Positions 35,678 through 45,173 of a stretch of DNA of 64,000 nucleotides are shown here, piece after piece (positions within the stretch are counted from its first letter, which is position 1; every line of letters begins with the position of its first letter). Below the pieces are notes generated by a model. The model was not told where the DNA came from. It worked only from the letters and a program-made list of their open reading frames with translations, and made no database searches. The stretch spans positions 62,001 through 126,000 of the forward strand of contig JADKBZ010000012.1 in NCBI GenBank assembly GCA_016714815.1. The letters are read 5' to 3'. A program made the position numbers and the translations under genes. This stretch comes from Holophagales bacterium (GTDB taxonomy: Bacteria > Acidobacteriota > Thermoanaerobaculia > UBA5066).

Positions 35678-35774
35678 GCATCCTCCCGCGACCGGAGCTC
35701 GGCCCGATGGATCCCCCCCGATCGGTGACCGGACATGTTACGCCCCGGCGAGATGACAGAATGCCGATGGAATC

Positions 35775-36062
35775 ATGCGACGCGCTCTCCTCTTCGCCGC
35801 GGCTCTCGCCTTCGCCCTCGCCGGGCCGGCGGGAGCCCAGGAGCGCCCCGGGCCGACGACTCTCCCCCAGGGAGTCGCGCCCGGAGGGCTCGCCGCGCGC
35901 GCGGGGCAGATGCGCCTCAACCGGCGCGTCGCCGGGGAGATGAAGCACGACGCGCCTCCCCGCCCCAGGGCGCCGGTCCTGAAGGGGGGAAAGATGCGCA
36001 ACACCGCTCCGACCCGACCGGCTCCGGCCCCCAAGCGGAAACCCGCTCCGAAGCGCCCCTGA
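35775..36062 (+). CDS. Small secreted basic proline-rich protein
   Basis: 95 residues, function not recognised. Clear signal peptide (MRRALLFAAALAFALAGPAG, cleavage near AQE), then a mature peptide of about 73 residues rich in Arg, Lys, Pro and Ala, ending PAPKRKPAPKRP. Predicted to be disordered; polycation character suggests nucleic acid, polyphosphate or surface binding, but that is speculation. CAGAAT 12 nt before the ATG may be its -10. Convergent with the GH31 gene, whose stop lies 8 nt away. Confidence 0.6.
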   Translation: MRRALLFAAALAFALAGPAGAQERPGPTTLPQGVAPGGLAARAGQMRLNRRVAGEMKHDAPPRPRAPVLKGGKMRNTAPTRPAPAPKRKPAPKRP

Positions 36063-36069
36063 AGAAGAG

Positions 36070-38577
36070 TCAGCGCGAGAGCTCGAGCTTCATCGCCCCG
36101 AACGGGTCCGGAAGGCGGACCGTCACCCATCCGTCCGCCCGTGCGTAGCCACGGCTCGCCGCCGCCAGCTCCGCGGGCTCCACCCCCGGGAGCGACTCTC
36201 CGTCGAGAGTCACGGCGCGAAGGGACCCGTCCCACCTCAGCTTCAGCTCCATCGCCCGCGGCGCCGGCCGGTACGTCCCCTCCGTCCGCACCTCGACGAC
36301 CAGTCCCTTCGGCGTCGGGGCCGAGGCGAACTTCCGGCGGAGGAAGGTCCCCGTTCGATACGCGAAGCCGTCCCCCTCGTCCTCGTAGAGCTCTCCCGTC
36401 GCGGGCGCCGCCGAAGCCGAGGGCCAGTGCTGCACCGTCAGCGTCTTGCCGTACCGCTCGCCCGTGTGCTGGATAACGGGCTGCCGGAAGAGGAACGCCC
36501 CTTCGCGGACGAAGAGCGGAAGGGAGTCGAGGGTCACGGCGAAGGCGACGTCGCGCCCTCCCGCGTGTTTCTTTCCGCTCTCGAGCTCGTACCACGCCCC
36601 TTTGGGCAGGTAGAGGCCGCGCCTCTCGGCCCCCTCGCGAAGGACCGGCGCCACGAGGAGGTCCCGCCCGAAGAGGAACGTGTCGTCGGCGGCCCACGTC
36701 CTGGGGTCTTCCGGGTACTCGAGAAGGAGCGGGCGCATCGCCGGGATCCCCGTCCGGCTCGCCTCCTCCATCACCGTGTAGACCTGCGGCAGGAGCTCGT
36801 ACCGCAGCTCGATGGCGCGCCGGTTCGCCGCCTCGTGCCGCGTCCCGTACGACCAGGGCTCCTGCTCGGGGTTCCCGAACGCGGTGTGCGTCCGGAGGAA
36901 CGGGGTGAAGACGGCGCTCTGGAGCCAGCGCGTGTAGAGCTCGGCCGTGGCCCCGCCGACGAAGCCACCGACGTCGGCCCCGACGAACGGGAAGCCCGAG
37001 ACCGAGAGGCCGAGGAGGAGCGGCACCGAGCCGCGCAGGTGCGCCCAGGTCGAGACGTTGTCCCCCGGCCAGACGGCGGCCCAGCGCTGCCCGCCGGCGA
37101 AGGTGGCGCGCGTGAGGACGAAGGGCCGGGCCTCGGGCCGAAGCGCGAGGAGCCCCTCGTGCGTCGCCCTCGACATCAGCATCCCGTAGACGTTGTGCAC
37201 CTCGCGGTGGTCCGTCGCGCGTCCGTCCGCGTCGTGTCGCACGCCGACCGGGAAGGTCCCCGTCGGCGAGTCGAAGACCGCCGGCTCGTTCATGTCGTTC
37301 CAGATCCCGGCGACGCCGAGCTTCACGAGGTCGTCGTGGAGCCCGCCCCACCAGCGCCGGGTCGCCGACCGCGCGAAATCGGGGAAGACGCTCGGCCTCG
37401 GGTCCTTCTCCGCCTGCGACGGCCAGACCGGCGCCTCGAAGAGAGTGCCGTCGGCCCCCTTCACGAAGTGCCCCCCCGCGAGCCCCTCGTCGGTGACGCG
37501 GCTCCCCGGGACGTTCGCCGGGTGCGGGTCGACGATGACGACGGTCCGGAAGCCGTCCGCGGCGAGCTCCCCGATCATCCGGCCCGGGTCGGGGAAGCGC
37601 TCCCGGTCCCAGGTGAAGGGGCGGTAGCCGTCCTGGTAGTGGATGTCGAGCCAGAGCGTGTCCGCCGGGATCCGCCGCTCGCGGAAGTTGCGGGCGATGA
37701 AGCGGAGCCTGGACTCCGGGGTGTAGCTGTAGCGGCACTGGTGGTACCCGAGGGCCCAGAGGGGCGGGAGCGGCATCCGCCCGGTGAGCGCCGTGTACCG
37801 CTCGATCACCGCCTTCGGGGTCGGCCCGTCGATGAGGTAGTAGTCGAGCTCGCCCCCCGTCGCCCCGAAGGAGAGGAGGCCGGGGTCCTCCTTTCCGACG
37901 TCGAGGGACGTCCGGTACGGGTTGTCGAGAAAGACGCCGTGCGCCCTCCCCTTCCGGAGGACGAGGAAGAACGGCACCGAGGCGTAGAGCGGGTCGGTCC
38001 CTTCGCCGTAGCCGTACGTGTCGCTGTTCCACATGGCGTAGGAGACGCCGCCGAGCTTGTTGCCGCGCTTGTCGAGCGGGCCCGTCTTCTCGCCGAAGCC
38101 GTAGAGGTGCTCGTCCTCCCGCAGCCTCTTCCAGACGCGCACCGCCGCGCCCGAGGCCGCCATGCCGCGCGCGGGGTCGTCGGCGTCGATCGTCTCGCCT
38201 CCGGAGACGAACGTCACGCGCAGCGGCGCGTGCGAGACGGCGGCCGAAAGCGACCCGCTCGTCAGCGTCGAGGACTCCGCGCCGATCGCGATGACCGGCG
38301 GCACGCCGGACGCGGCGGCGCCCGTCACCGCCCACGAGGCCGGCAGCGGCGTCGTCCCGGCGGGGGTGAACCTCACGCGCACGATCCCGTCGCCGGCGGC
38401 GGAGACGGTCACCGCCCCCGCGGCGCCACGGAAGGCGAGTGTCTCCCCCTCGCGCACCGCCGGGCCGAGCCCCCCGACGGCCGTGAACGCGGCCACGGCC
38501 GGGAACGCGAAGCCGAACGCGAGGCTGAAGAAGAAAACGCGGGCGAGGGGAGAAGCGGAGCGTCGGCTCGTCGTCAC
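36070..38577 (-). CDS. Secreted GH31 alpha-glucosidase-like glycoside hydrolase
   Basis: 835 residues. Signal peptide about 1-28, N-terminal galactose-mutarotase-like domain (FGEKTGPLDKRGNK), then the GH31 barrel with the nucleophile Asp in GIWNDMNEP and the acid/base Asp in VWPGDNVSTW, and C-terminal beta domains. Family members release glucose (or xylose) from the non-reducing end of alpha-glucosides. GTG 38577 begins the signal peptide, 7 nt after the stop of the PTS permease gene. Third gene of a likely operon with the PTS genes: it could liberate glucose outside the membrane for uptake by that permease. Confidence 0.9.
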   Translation of the reverse strand: MTTSRRSASPLARVFFFSLAFGFAFPAVAAFTAVGGLGPAVREGETLAFRGAAGAVTVSAAGDGIVRVRFTPAGTTPLPASWAVTGAAASGVPPVIAIGAESSTLTSGSLSAAVSHAPLRVTFVSGGETIDADDPARGMAASGAAVRVWKRLREDEHLYGFGEKTGPLDKRGNKLGGVSYAMWNSDTYGYGEGTDPLYASVPFFLVLRKGRAHGVFLDNPYRTSLDVGKEDPGLLSFGATGGELDYYLIDGPTPKAVIERYTALTGRMPLPPLWALGYHQCRYSYTPESRLRFIARNFRERRIPADTLWLDIHYQDGYRPFTWDRERFPDPGRMIGELAADGFRTVVIVDPHPANVPGSRVTDEGLAGGHFVKGADGTLFEAPVWPSQAEKDPRPSVFPDFARSATRRWWGGLHDDLVKLGVAGIWNDMNEPAVFDSPTGTFPVGVRHDADGRATDHREVHNVYGMLMSRATHEGLLALRPEARPFVLTRATFAGGQRWAAVWPGDNVSTWAHLRGSVPLLLGLSVSGFPFVGADVGGFVGGATAELYTRWLQSAVFTPFLRTHTAFGNPEQEPWSYGTRHEAANRRAIELRYELLPQVYTVMEEASRTGIPAMRPLLLEYPEDPRTWAADDTFLFGRDLLVAPVLREGAERRGLYLPKGAWYELESGKKHAGGRDVAFAVTLDSLPLFVREGAFLFRQPVIQHTGERYGKTLTVQHWPSASAAPATGELYEDEGDGFAYRTGTFLRRKFASAPTPKGLVVEVRTEGTYRPAPRAMELKLRWDGSLRAVTLDGESLPGVEPAELAAASRGYARADGWVTVRLPDPFGAMKLELSR

Positions 38578-38584
38578 GCGCCCA

Positions 38585-40360
38585 TTATTCGCCGGCTCCC
38601 CGGAGCGTGTCCCGAAGCGCCGCCGCGAGCGCGTCCGCCTCCTCGCCGAGGACGAGGTGGACGACGGCGCCCGGCAGGCGCATGACACCCCGGATCCCGG
38701 CGGCGACGAGCGCCGGCTCGTCGATCCGTCCCGGCTCGGCGAGCGTGAGCCGGACGCGCGTCCGGGCGCACGGCTCGACCGTCCGGACGTTCTCCGCTCC
38801 CCCGAGGGCGGGCAGGACGGCCCGGGCGAGAGCCTTCACCGCGGGCGTCGGCGCCGCTCCCGGCGATCCTGGAGCCAGGACCGTCCCGGCGGCCGCGAGC
38901 ACCCCTCCGAGGACCACCTCCATGGCGGACTTCAGATTCTCCGACCGGGTCCCGAAGACCGCCTGGACCGCGTTCCCGACGACGACGACGCCCGCGGCGC
39001 CCAGCGCCCGCAGCGCCTTCTCGTCGGTGGCGTCGAGGTCGTGGACGGTCACCCGGATCCGCGTGATGCACGCGTCGAGGCTCTCGATGTTCCGGGCCCC
39101 GCCGAAGGCGGCGACGAGACGTTCCGCGAGGCCGGCCGCCTCGGATGGTATCGGCGGCGCCGCTCCCGGGACCGCGTCCACTCCGGTTCCCGCCTCCTCC
39201 CGCCCCGGGGTCTTCAGGTCGAAGCGCAGGATCGCCGCCCGGAAGACGCCGTAGTAGAGAAGGCCCCAGAGCGGCCCGAGGAGCGGCACGAGCCACGGCC
39301 TCGTGTCCATCGGCCAGTAGAGCGCGAGGTCGAAGAAGCCGTGGGAGAAGGTGAAGCCGAGCTTCATCCCGGCCAGGTTCGCCACGACGAAGGCGAGGCC
39401 CGCCAGGAGCGCGTGAAGGACGTAGAGGAGGGGCGCCAGGAAGAGGAACGAAAACTCGATCGGCTCGGTGATCCCGGTCAGGAACGACGTCGCCGCGGCC
39501 GAGACCATGATCCCGCCGACGCGCGCGCGGCTCTCGGGACGGGCGGAGCGCCAGATGGCCAGGGCGGCCGCCGGCAGCCCCCACATCTTGAAGAGGAAGC
39601 CTCCCGAGAGGATCCCGGCCGCCGGGTCTCCCGCGAAGAAGCGGGTGATGTCGCCGTGAACGGTCTTTCCGGTCGCGTCGACGAACGAGCCGATCTCGAA
39701 GAAGAACGGGACGTTCCAGATGTGGTGGAGGCCGAACGGCAGGAGGAGGCGCTCGACGACCCCGTAGACGAACGTCGCGACGGTCGGCTGGCCGTAGGCG
39801 ACCGCGTCCGACAGGACGCGGATGGCGCCCTGGACGGGTGGCCAGAGGAAGGCCATCGCGACCCCGAGGAGCATCGCCGCGCACCCCGTCAGGATCGGCA
39901 CGAGCCGTTTGCCGCCGAAGAAACCGAGCCACGCCGGAAGCTCGGCCCGCGAGTAGCGATTGAAGAGGGCCGCCGCCAGGAGGCCGACGAGGATTCCGCC
40001 GAAGACCCCGGTCTCGATCGATTCGAACCCGAAGACCTTCGTCGTCGCCAGGCCCCGCAGGTGCGCCCCGGCGCCCATCGTCGCGAGGAGGACGACGTGG
40101 CCGACGACGGCCGCGACCGCGGCCGCTCCGTCGTTCTGCGCCAGGCCGAGCGCGACGGCGATGGCGAAGATGAGCGGAAGGCTCGTGAAGATCGCTCCGC
40201 CCGCCTGGCCGAGCACGCTCGCGACGGCCTCGGGGAGGAGGCCGAGCTTCGCGCTCCCGAGCCCCAGGAGAAGACCCGCCACGGGGAGGACGGAGACCGG
40301 GAGCATGAGCGCCCGTCCGATCTTCTGGAGCAGGGCGAAGACCCGGCGGGAGAGGCTCAC
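38585..40360 (-). CDS. ptsG: Glucose-type PTS permease EIIC with two EIIB domains
   Basis: 591 residues. EIIC membrane domain (about 1-380, ten or so helices) with the PtsG-like substrate motif LPFGLHHIWNVPFFFEIG and GITEPIEFSFLF. Then a first EIIB domain with the phospho-cysteine C431 in LDACITRIRV, and a second EIIB-like domain with C531 in VEPCARTRVRL. Tandem EIIB domains are unusual; the second is more divergent but keeps the cysteine. The histidine context favours glucose over N-acetylglucosamine. GTG start overlaps the upstream stop (GTGA). Transports and phosphorylates the sugar using phosphate from the EIIA/HPr/EI fusion. Confidence 0.88.
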   Translation of the reverse strand: MSLSRRVFALLQKIGRALMLPVSVLPVAGLLLGLGSAKLGLLPEAVASVLGQAGGAIFTSLPLIFAIAVALGLAQNDGAAAVAAVVGHVVLLATMGAGAHLRGLATTKVFGFESIETGVFGGILVGLLAAALFNRYSRAELPAWLGFFGGKRLVPILTGCAAMLLGVAMAFLWPPVQGAIRVLSDAVAYGQPTVATFVYGVVERLLLPFGLHHIWNVPFFFEIGSFVDATGKTVHGDITRFFAGDPAAGILSGGFLFKMWGLPAAALAIWRSARPESRARVGGIMVSAAATSFLTGITEPIEFSFLFLAPLLYVLHALLAGLAFVVANLAGMKLGFTFSHGFFDLALYWPMDTRPWLVPLLGPLWGLLYYGVFRAAILRFDLKTPGREEAGTGVDAVPGAAPPIPSEAAGLAERLVAAFGGARNIESLDACITRIRVTVHDLDATDEKALRALGAAGVVVVGNAVQAVFGTRSENLKSAMEVVLGGVLAAAGTVLAPGSPGAAPTPAVKALARAVLPALGGAENVRTVEPCARTRVRLTLAEPGRIDEPALVAAGIRGVMRLPGAVVHLVLGEEADALAAALRDTLRGAGE

Positions 40361-42897
40361 GCGGCCCCCCGCGACTCCGACAGGAGGGCTCTCACCTCGG
40401 CGGCCGTCGCCGTCTCCAGGGCGCGCACGGCGAGCGTGCGGCAGGCGTCGAGCGACACCTCCCGGACGCGCGCCTTCACCGACGGAACCTGCCCTGCGCC
40501 GACCGACAGCTCACCGACGCCGAGTCCGAGGAGGAGCGGAATGGCGGCCAGGTCTCCCGCCAGGGCCCCGCAGACGGCGGCCGGGATCCCGTACTTGCGC
40601 GCCGCGGCGCAGGTGCGGGCGACGAGGTGGAGGACGGCCGGGTCGAGCGCGTCGGCCCGCGGCGAGAGGCGCGGGTGACCGCGGTCCATCGCGAGGGTGA
40701 ACTGCGTCAGGTCGTTCGTCCCGATGGTGACGAAGGCGGCTTCCTTCAGGAACGCCTCCGCGAGGATCGCGGCCGAGGCGACCTCCACGGTCATCCCCGC
40801 CCGCCTCTGGGGCGCGCCGAGCCGCTCGCGCTCCTTCTCCAGGTCCACGACCGCGTCGCGCCACTCGTCCAGCATCGAGACCATCGGGAACGTCACCCGG
40901 ACGTCGTATTCCGCCGGCACCTTGAGGAGCGCGCGGAGCTGCGTGCGGAAGAGGTCGGGCCGGTCGAGAAAGACGCGCAGGCCTCGCTCGCCGAGCGCCG
41001 GGTTCTCTTCCTCGGGGAGGGGAAGCCAGCGCAGCGGCTTGTCCCCTCCCGCGTCGAACGTCCTCACGACGATCGGCCGCCCCGGGCCGACCGCTTCCGC
41101 CACCGCGCGGTAGACCGCCTCCTGCTCGTCCTCAGTGGGGACGTTGGCGCGGTCGAGGAAGAGGAGCTCGGAGCGCAGGAGCCCGATACCCTCCGCACCG
41201 GAGGCGATCCCTTCCTCCGCGTCGACGAGGCTCCCCGCGTTCGCCAGGACCGCGACCCTCACGCCGTCCATCGTGAGCGCGGGCTCGGCCGCCGCGAGGC
41301 GGTCTGCGCTCCGCTTCACCGCGCGCCGGGCGCAGCGTTCACGAATCTCCTCCCTCTCCGCCTCGTCCGGCGAGAGGCGCAGCTGGGCGGCGTCGCCGTC
41401 GAGGACCGCGAGCGTCCCCTCGGGAATCTCGAGCGCGCGGGCGTCGATCCCGGCCACGGCGGGAATCCCCATCGACCGGGCCAGGAGCGCCGCGTGCGAC
41501 GTCGCGCCACCCGACACCGTGCAGAACCCGGCGACGCCTCCGCGCCCGAGCGTGGCCGCCTCCGAGGGAGAGAGGTCTTCCGCCACGACGATCGACCCCG
41601 CGGGAGGCGAGGGGGGCGAGGAGCGCTGCCCGACGAGGATGCGCAGGACGCGCCCGCCCGCGTCCCGGAGGTCGGCGGCGCGGGCGGCGAGCGCCGGGTT
41701 CGGGAGGCGCGAGATCCGGTCGGCGTAGCGGCGCACCGCCTCGCGAAACGCCCAGGCGGCGCTCTTGCCCGCGACGATCTCGTGCTCGGCCTCTGCCAGC
41801 AGGAGCGGGTCGTCGAGGAGGGCGACGTGCGCCTCGAAGATGTCGGCGTGCTCGCTCCCGGCCTCGGCCCCGACGCGCGCCTCGAGCGCCCGCAGCTGGA
41901 CCTTCGCCTCTTCGAGGGCGAAATCGAGGTCGCGCCGCTGGGTCCTCTCGTCCCCGCCGTTCTCCAGGACCTCGGGCTCCTCGCGGACGAGGCGCGCCAC
42001 GGGTCCCGCCGCACAGCCGGGGGCCATCGGGACGCCCGCGAAGACGCGGGCGCTTTGCGGCAGCGGCCGAGGGGCCGAGGAGAGGGGCGCCGCGGGCTCG
42101 TTCCCGTCGACCGATTCCAGGACGCGCGCGAGCGTCGCGAGGGCCTTCCCCGCGTCGGGTCCCGTCGCCCGGAGCCTCACGACCTCGCCGTGGACGACGC
42201 CGAGCGACAGGAGCCCGACGATGCTCCGCGCGCTCGCCATCGCCGAACCCGTCTCGACGAGCACCTCCGCCCGGAACCGTCGTGCTGCCCCCGCGAGGGC
42301 CGCGGCGGGCCGAGCGTGGAGCCCGAGCCGTCGGAGAACCCTCACGTCCCGCGTCTTCTCCCCCAGCGCAGGACCCGAAGGCACACCCGCCCTCGGCGCG
42401 AGCCTCAGGACGAGGAGGTCGTCGACCCCCGCGGTGACGAACCCCGTCGCGGCCCTCATCCCCAGCACCCGCTCGCGGCTCGTGACGACGACGGGCGTCA
42501 CGAGGCTCCGTGCCGAGCGGGCTACGAGATCGGCGTCGAAGGCGAGGAGCACCTCGCCCGTCACGACCCGCCTCCCCTGCGCCACGCGCGGCACGAAGCC
42601 CCGGCCGCCGAGCGCGACGGTGTCGAGGCCGACGTGCAGCATCACCTCCACGCCCGAGTCGGTCGTGAGCGCGATCGCGTGCCCCGCCGGGTGGATCGTC
42701 GCGACGACGCCGTCGCACGGGGCCAGAAGGAGCGACGACACGGGGTCGATCGCCACTCCGTCGCCGAGAAGGCGGTGCGCGAAGACCGGGTCGGGAACCC
42801 TGTCGATCGGAACGATCGGTCCCGACAGCGGCGCTTTCAGGACCAGGGCAGGCTCGGCGGGGGCGGCAACAGAGCCGCCAGGCGGTCGTTCGTCCAT
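40357..42897 (-). CDS. PTS multiphosphoryl transfer protein: EIIA(Glc)-HPr-EI fusion
   Basis: About 846 residues combining three soluble PTS components. EIIA-Glc domain (about 15-160; active His in VMLHVGLDTV), HPr (about 185-270; His in RRLGLHARPAAAL, and the Ser-containing ASARSIVGLLSLGV region that corresponds to the regulatory Ser46), and Enzyme I (about 285-846; phospho-His in SGGATSHAALL, PEP-site motifs RTFDAGGDK and GIGLLRSELLFLD). Together with the EIICBB gene it makes a self-sufficient PEP-dependent glucose system. The start is uncertain: an in-frame ATG at 42924 lies in a -10-like TATGCT, so ATG 42897 is preferred. Confidence 0.9.
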   Translation of the reverse strand: MDERPPGGSVAAPAEPALVLKAPLSGPIVPIDRVPDPVFAHRLLGDGVAIDPVSSLLLAPCDGVVATIHPAGHAIALTTDSGVEVMLHVGLDTVALGGRGFVPRVAQGRRVVTGEVLLAFDADLVARSARSLVTPVVVTSRERVLGMRAATGFVTAGVDDLLVLRLAPRAGVPSGPALGEKTRDVRVLRRLGLHARPAAALAGAARRFRAEVLVETGSAMASARSIVGLLSLGVVHGEVVRLRATGPDAGKALATLARVLESVDGNEPAAPLSSAPRPLPQSARVFAGVPMAPGCAAGPVARLVREEPEVLENGGDERTQRRDLDFALEEAKVQLRALEARVGAEAGSEHADIFEAHVALLDDPLLLAEAEHEIVAGKSAAWAFREAVRRYADRISRLPNPALAARAADLRDAGGRVLRILVGQRSSPPSPPAGSIVVAEDLSPSEAATLGRGGVAGFCTVSGGATSHAALLARSMGIPAVAGIDARALEIPEGTLAVLDGDAAQLRLSPDEAEREEIRERCARRAVKRSADRLAAAEPALTMDGVRVAVLANAGSLVDAEEGIASGAEGIGLLRSELLFLDRANVPTEDEQEAVYRAVAEAVGPGRPIVVRTFDAGGDKPLRWLPLPEEENPALGERGLRVFLDRPDLFRTQLRALLKVPAEYDVRVTFPMVSMLDEWRDAVVDLEKERERLGAPQRRAGMTVEVASAAILAEAFLKEAAFVTIGTNDLTQFTLAMDRGHPRLSPRADALDPAVLHLVARTCAAARKYGIPAAVCGALAGDLAAIPLLLGLGVGELSVGAGQVPSVKARVREVSLDACRTLAVRALETATAAEVRALLSESRGAA

Positions 42898-42949
42898 GTC
42901 GGCGAGGGCGCGGGAGGGAAGCATAGGCCGCGAACGCCCCCGCCTCCCT

Positions 42950-43546
42950 TCAGCCTCGCCCGTTTCGGGAGACGACCTCCAGCTCGGCGACGGTTCGCGC
43001 GAGCTCCTCGACGATCGGCGTCGTCCCGGCCTCCCGGAACGCCTCGACGAGGGCCCCGAGGTACCAGAGCGTCTCGTCCCGGCCCGCGTTGAACCGTTTC
43101 CAGAGATCCGGCCCGAGGATCCTGAGGTCGGTGACCATCGTCCGGGCGTTGTGAAGCTTGTCGGCGGCCGAAACGAGCCTCACGTGGGCGGGCTCGCGCC
43201 TCACGCGCGCCACGTAGGCCTCCTTCCGCTGCCGCCACGGCGGTTTCGGGAAGAGGTCCGTGTCGGTGCAGCCGTCGACGATGTCGGCGACGAGATCGCC
43301 AAAGCGCGCGCGGATCGCCTCCGCCGTCGGCTTCCCTCCCTGGTCCTCCACCGCGTCGTGCAGGAGCGCGGCGATCGCCTGATCCTCCGTCCCTCCGTGC
43401 TCGAGGACGAGGGCGGTCACCGACAGGAGGTGGGACACGTACGGAACGCCCGTCCCCTTCCTCGGCTGACCACGGTGCAGGTCGACCGCGAAGGCGAGGG
43501 CCTCGTCGAACTTCCTCGTCAGGATCAGGGGGCTTTTCTCCTGCAT
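42950..43546 (-). CDS. Small HD-domain protein, MESH1/SpoT-type ppGpp hydrolase-like
   Basis: 198-residue single-domain protein. The RelA/SpoT hydrolase signature is complete: GVPYVSHLLSV with a metal His, then LLHDAVEDQGG (HDxxED) and VRLVSAADKLHN. There is no synthetase, TGS or ACT domain, so it is a stand-alone (small alarmone hydrolase/MESH1-like) enzyme expected to cleave the 3'-pyrophosphate of (p)ppGpp or related nucleotides. CAGGAT 6 nt before the ATG resembles the leaderless promoters elsewhere. Divergent from an unknown gene. Confidence 0.85.
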   Translation of the reverse strand: MQEKSPLILTRKFDEALAFAVDLHRGQPRKGTGVPYVSHLLSVTALVLEHGGTEDQAIAALLHDAVEDQGGKPTAEAIRARFGDLVADIVDGCTDTDLFPKPPWRQRKEAYVARVRREPAHVRLVSAADKLHNARTMVTDLRILGPDLWKRFNAGRDETLWYLGALVEAFREAGTTPIVEELARTVAELEVVSRNGRG

Positions 43547-43596
43547 ACCCCAATCCTGCCACGAACCGGCCCGTTCCTTCCTCCGCCCGAAACCGG

Positions 43597-43602
43597 TAGC
43601 CT
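43597..43602 (+). promoter_or_regulatory. -10-like box TAGCCT of unknown gene
   Basis: TAGCCT, 6 nt (CCGGGA) and then the ATG. No other ribosome-binding sequence precedes the gene, so a leaderless transcript is plausible. Confidence 0.3.
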
Positions 43603-43608
43603 CCGGGA

Positions 43609-44400
43609 ATGCTGACCGCCAAGAAGCCGACCGCCCGGCCCGCCCGCCGCCAGAGTTCCCCGAAGGCCGCCCCCGTGGAGGCCGCGGACCACGCCGGTCT
43701 CGCCGACGTCCCCCCGCCGCTGGCGTACGAGCGGACGGCCGCCGCCGCGGAGGACGAGGGTTTCGACGCCCCCACCGCCGCCGTCTTCGCGGCCGTCGTC
43801 GCCCTCGACGTCTTCTGCGTCGCGGAGGCGAACGACCCGTCCTCGAAGGGAAGCCTCGACGCGCTGGTCCGCGCCGCCGACCTCGCCGAGCGCGCCCTAG
43901 AGGCGGACGGCGCCGGCGACGAGCAGTTCACGCACCTCTTCGCCCCGCGCCTCCCCTTCGACATCCTGCTGACCGAGACCGGGCGCGTCACCGCCGCCGA
44001 CCTCTTCCTCGCCCGCTACGAGGCGGACCTTCCGAAAGACGCGATCCGCGCCGTCAAGGCGCTCCTCCGCGCGGAAGACACCGTCGCCCGCGCCACCTGG
44101 GAGGGGAAGCAGGTGACGATCGAGGATCTCTCGACGGGCCGCGCCCTCCCCGGCCCGGCGCGCTGGAAGCGCGGGACGAGGCCTTTCGTCTGCCGCCTCG
44201 TCCGCGTCGGAAACGTCCACGTCCCCGTCGCCGTCGAGCGTGTCGAAAGGCGCACCACCGTAGAGAAGCTCCTCGAGGAGATCCAGATCGCCTCCGGAGT
44301 CGCCCGCGACGTCTTGAAAGCCGGCGGAATCCGCCTCCGGAGCACGAAGAAGGGCTTCGGCCTCGGCGCGAGGATTCTCGCCGTGCCGGAGGAGAGCTAG
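43609..44400 (+). CDS. Hypothetical protein (263 aa)
   Basis: Not recognised. N-terminal 45 residues are basic and Pro/Ala-rich, then a helical region (about 50-115) and a C-terminal mixed region with FVCRLVRVGNVHVPVAVERV and a final helix. No signal peptide, membrane helix or known catalytic motif. The codon usage (strong G/C third positions) and high charge content look genuinely coding. Divergent from the ppGpp-hydrolase-like gene with 62 nt between starts, so they might share regulation, but no operator is visible. The 3' side opens into the repeat mosaic. Confidence 0.65.
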   Translation: MLTAKKPTARPARRQSSPKAAPVEAADHAGLADVPPPLAYERTAAAAEDEGFDAPTAAVFAAVVALDVFCVAEANDPSSKGSLDALVRAADLAERALEADGAGDEQFTHLFAPRLPFDILLTETGRVTAADLFLARYEADLPKDAIRAVKALLRAEDTVARATWEGKQVTIEDLSTGRALPGPARWKRGTRPFVCRLVRVGNVHVPVAVERVERRTTVEKLLEEIQIASGVARDVLKAGGIRLRSTKKGFGLGARILAVPEES

Positions 44401-44435
44401 GGCGCGATCCGGGAGCGGGAGCGGGAGCGAAGGGA

Positions 44436-44482
44436 CCGGAGAACCGGAGAACCGGAGAGCCGGGGAGCCGGGGAGCCGGGGA
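44436..44482 (+). repeat. Tandem 8-bp array (left arm)
   Basis: Six consecutive units: CCGGAGAA twice, CCGGAGAG, CCGGGGAG twice, and a partial CCGGGGA. The related units CCGAAGAA appear in inverted orientation at 45351-45406. Confidence 0.8.
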
Positions 44483-44937
44483 TGCAGCTTCACCGTCACG
44501 CCGCTTCGGCAGGGGGCCGCGTGCGGGGCGGTACGTCTCACGGCCGCCTGCTGCGCGCGCCCGACCCGCTTCCGAGCTCGCTGCGGCCGGGCGGGGCGCT
44601 CGCGCGAACTCCTCGCTTCGCTCGTCACACACGCGCGCGAGCTTCATCCCCGCCCGGTCCTCGCGAACTCGAGCGGGTCCCCGTGCGTGCTCGGGGGCGG
44701 CTCGCGAGACGCACCACCCCACCCGCGGCCGACGAGCTTCGACAATCGACCAGGAGCCGCCTTCGGCGGCCGCGAGTCCGCAGAGACCACCCGATGGGGT
44801 CCACCCTGACGGGGTCGGCATACGGAAAGCGACCTGATGAGGTGTGGCCTACGCCCTGGTACGAAACACCCTTGGGTTCATCCCTCAGTGCCGGCCGAAT
44901 GGCGGTGGGAAACCACACCCGGTCTTCGCTATAGTAT

Positions 44938-44956
44938 AAAATCAAGACCTGACCCC
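44938..44956 (+). repeat. Dispersed repeat AAAATCAAGACCTGACCCC, copy 2
   Basis: Identical to 30041-30059 and preceded by an AT-rich CTATAGTAT. It opens the first copy of a roughly 100-bp direct repeat (to about 45035). Confidence 0.8.
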
Positions 44957-45131
44957 AATTAGGGGTATCCCCGGTCGACGGCTCTCTTCCGGCTGTTGCG
45001 CGGCGGAGGGTCTGAGCGGGCGGGAGGGGTGTCCCGCGAGCGAGCGTCCGAGCACGTGCGGGGCCCCGCACGGCTCCGCGAGCAGGCCGCCGGATCAGGC
45101 GCGCGCGCTGTTTGAGCGAAGCGGACCGAAT

Positions 45132-45159
45132 GGGGTCTGGTCTGCGCTCTACACTCTGC
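45132..45159 (-). repeat. Dispersed repeat GGGGTCTGGTCT-N5-CTACACTCTGC
   Basis: Second copy of the 28-base element found at 31726-31753, one mismatch in the first 12 bases and an exact match in the last 11. Confidence 0.8.
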
Positions 45160-45173
45160 ATCGGCTATAACAT

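Noticed and set aside
38575..38590. AATAAT 6 nt before the GH31 GTG as another leaderless promoter
   Set aside because: The TAA in it is the stop codon of the PTS permease gene, so the resemblance has another explanation.
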